From NCBI RefSeq assembly GCF_047730165.1, contig NZ_CP159834.1, forward strand, positions 2,418,001-2,482,000: a stretch of DNA of 64,000 nt, written 5' to 3'. The DNA comes from Patiriisocius sp047730165. Its GTDB lineage: Bacteria > Bacteroidota > Bacteroidia > Flavobacteriales > Flavobacteriaceae. A program made the position numbers and the translations under genes. The first letter of the stretch is position 1. Each line of letters begins with the position of its first letter. The notes under the pieces are model-generated. The model ran no database searches, was not told where the DNA came from, and was given only the letters and a program-made list of their open reading frames with translations. Of this stretch, positions 62,759 through 64,000 are shown piece by piece.

Positions 62759-64000
62759 TCAAATACCCGCAACAAAATCTAAAAACACCTTCTTATGAAG
62801 TTCGAGATCCATGTGGTGAGAGAGTGACGCACGTACTATGTAATCTTTATCGCCTTCTTTAGTTGTTCCTTGCGTAGAGGTTGCAGGTATCGTCCAGTAG
62901 CAGCCTTTTAACTGCCCATAACTCACACAAAACTTACTTTCATTCGGGATTCCTGTGATCATTAAATTAATTAACTTCAAATTTAAAGCTCTCTTATTCG
63001 CTTCTTTTTCTTCATCTGTAATTCCCGTAGCAGGAAGGTCTAATGAAAAAACAGAGGGTGTAAACCCTTGTGCTGCTAGTGCTTCTGAAACAAAATTAAT
63101 TTTTGCTGCTGGTAAAGTATCTTGTATAAAGTTTACAAATTCTCGTGTATTTTTATAGGCATCATCAATTCTTTGATTCATAGAAGGTAATTGCTTTGCC
63201 AAAATCTCATACTGCAAAGAGGTCGCCTCATTATCACAAAGCGCTAAGTGCAATGCGATGTTATCCATTAAAGCTGCCGCTTTATTATTAACTACACAAT
63301 ACCCCGCAGTACACTGTCCACCACTAGGAAATTTTGACCCACTAGCATACGATATGGTTCGTACCGTAGAGAGTATTTCTCCTTCGCCTAAAAAGTGTAC
63401 GTTAGGACAGAATGTTTGATCTAAGATAAAAACAGGGTCGATTGCCGTGTCGCCTTTCGCAGTTGTGCGCACTTTACTTAAAGCAGCCTTTAGCGCGATA
63501 AGATCTGGAACCTCTACTCGTGGGTTGGTTGGTATTTCAGCAATAATAAAAGGAACCGCATCTTCTTTAGCTATATTTTCGAGAACCCGATCAATGCTCT
63601 GCACCATATCATTATCACCATCCACAGGCAAATCTACCACCGTTACATTATCAAGGCAAGCAGCAACACGTCTTGCTTGATCATTGGTCCCACCATAGCA
63701 ATTAGGTGGTACGATAAACTTTATGGCCTTACCTTTGTGTTTCTCTAATGCTTCGTTAATAAGCCCCATCATAATAGCATATTGCATAGATAGCCCACTT
63801 GAAGCAACGAGCGGGCTTGTGCTTGTACCTGTAATACTTTCTATAGCACGTAAAACAGTCCTTTTGTTTGTGTCTGCAGCACTATTGGTTGGCGCTATAA
63901 TACTGCTACCTATTAAGGATTGTAAAGCGCTAAGGCTATTCGCTGGCGTCATAGCAATGGTCTCTCTTCTTCTTACATGTTGAATGTCTGAAATATAGCC
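62759..64000 (-). CDS. PLP-dependent Cys/Met-metabolism enzyme, 5' end outside window
   Basis: 413 residues visible; the frame stays open to the right edge (GYISDIQHVRRRETIAMTPA) without a stop, so the ATG at 63952 is internal and the true start is beyond the window. SSGLSMQYAIMMGLIN at about 70, PPNCYGGTNDQARRVAACLD, the PLP Asp region DPVFILDQTFCPNVHFLGEG and the PLP-binding Lys in SYASGSKFPSGGQC resemble the gamma-elimination group, though the Asp/Lys context differs from cystathionine gamma-synthase. The reaction cannot be fixed; it may be a sulphur amino-acid lyase. Partial by window edge, not by damage. Confidence 0.8.
   Translation of the reverse strand, partial: GYISDIQHVRRRETIAMTPANSLSALQSLIGSSIIAPTNSAADTNKRTVLRAIESITGTSTSPLVASSGLSMQYAIMMGLINEALEKHKGKAIKFIVPPNCYGGTNDQARRVAACLDNVTVVDLPVDGDNDMVQSIDRVLENIAKEDAVPFIIAEIPTNPRVEVPDLIALKAALSKVRTTAKGDTAIDPVFILDQTFCPNVHFLGEGEILSTVRTISYASGSKFPSGGQCTAGYCVVNNKAAALMDNIALHLALCDNEATSLQYEILAKQLPSMNQRIDDAYKNTREFVNFIQDTLPAAKINFVSEALAAQGFTPSVFSLDLPATGITDEEKEANKRALNLKLINLMITGIPNESKFCVSYGQLKGCYWTIPATSTQGTTKEGDKDYIVRASLSHHMDLELHKKVFLDFVAGI

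Noticed and set aside
63950..64000. Apparent frameshift at the 5' end of the PLP enzyme gene
   Set aside because: A careful re-read of the reverse complement shows one continuous frame to the window edge; the gene is only cut by the window.
1..64000. CRISPR array, prophage, transposase or restriction-modification genes
   Set aside because: Neither repeat-spacer structure nor any matching protein motif was seen on either strand.

Overview
The window is a stretch of AT-rich chromosome from a member of the Bacteroidota, almost certainly a marine Flavobacteriaceae (the genus cannot be settled by eye). Evidence: a short primary sigma factor lacking region 1.1, a fused LpxC-FabZ enzyme, the type IX secretion regulator PorX, two secreted proteins with type IX sorting tails, many Lys-rich lipoprotein signals, and one well-formed Bacteroidota promoter pair (TTG, about 20 bp, TAnnTTTG). 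I see no tRNA, rRNA, CRISPR array, prophage or insertion sequence.

Layout. 1-8 kb: the end of a DUF5117-type metalloprotease lipoprotein, a decayed gene, rpoD, an SDR oxidoreductase, a VanX-like dipeptidase, a DUF3817/MscS channel pair and a LolA-like protein. 8-16 kb: a 1030-residue BNR-repeat protein, small conserved proteins, CorA, and an OmpA-like/helix-hairpin-helix pair. 16-28 kb: a long minus-strand block with a prohibitin, a membrane vWA-like protein, fabG, sucD, an LpxD paralogue, efp, lpxA, lpxC-fabZ, lpxD and an HD phosphohydrolase, that is, lipid A and fatty-acid synthesis packed with translation and TCA genes. 28-31 kb: porX, tsaE, a tiny lipoprotein overlapping a membrane protein gene. 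31-32.5 kb: a gene graveyard. 32.5-43 kb: ald, proline dehydrogenase, aroB, DinB, an Lrp regulator, an M14 peptidase divergent from an XRE regulator, TerC/TerB, TrmL and a methyltransferase-VF530 fusion. 43.3-44.3 kb: a second graveyard with a clearly broken mscL and an interrupted membrane gene downstream of parC. 44-64 kb: parC/parE, ychF, two paralogous alpha/beta hydrolases, a type IX secreted protein, purL (TTG start), a type IX secreted M14 carboxypeptidase, an acyl-CoA synthetase, and a PLP enzyme running off the right edge.

The most interesting signals are not intact novel operons. They are (1) a short imperfect palindrome, roughly ATTTCNGAARTA, scattered over the whole window in genes and between them; (2) a mirrored promoter/operator arrangement between the M14 peptidase and the XRE regulator, which also implies that the peptidase starts upstream of its first normal start codon, possibly at ATT; (3) several reading frames on close inspection decayed, including mscL with two single-base deletions and a nonsense codon; (4) a 48-residue lipoprotein gene overlapping the next gene out of frame. 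Most of the window is otherwise ordinary housekeeping DNA.
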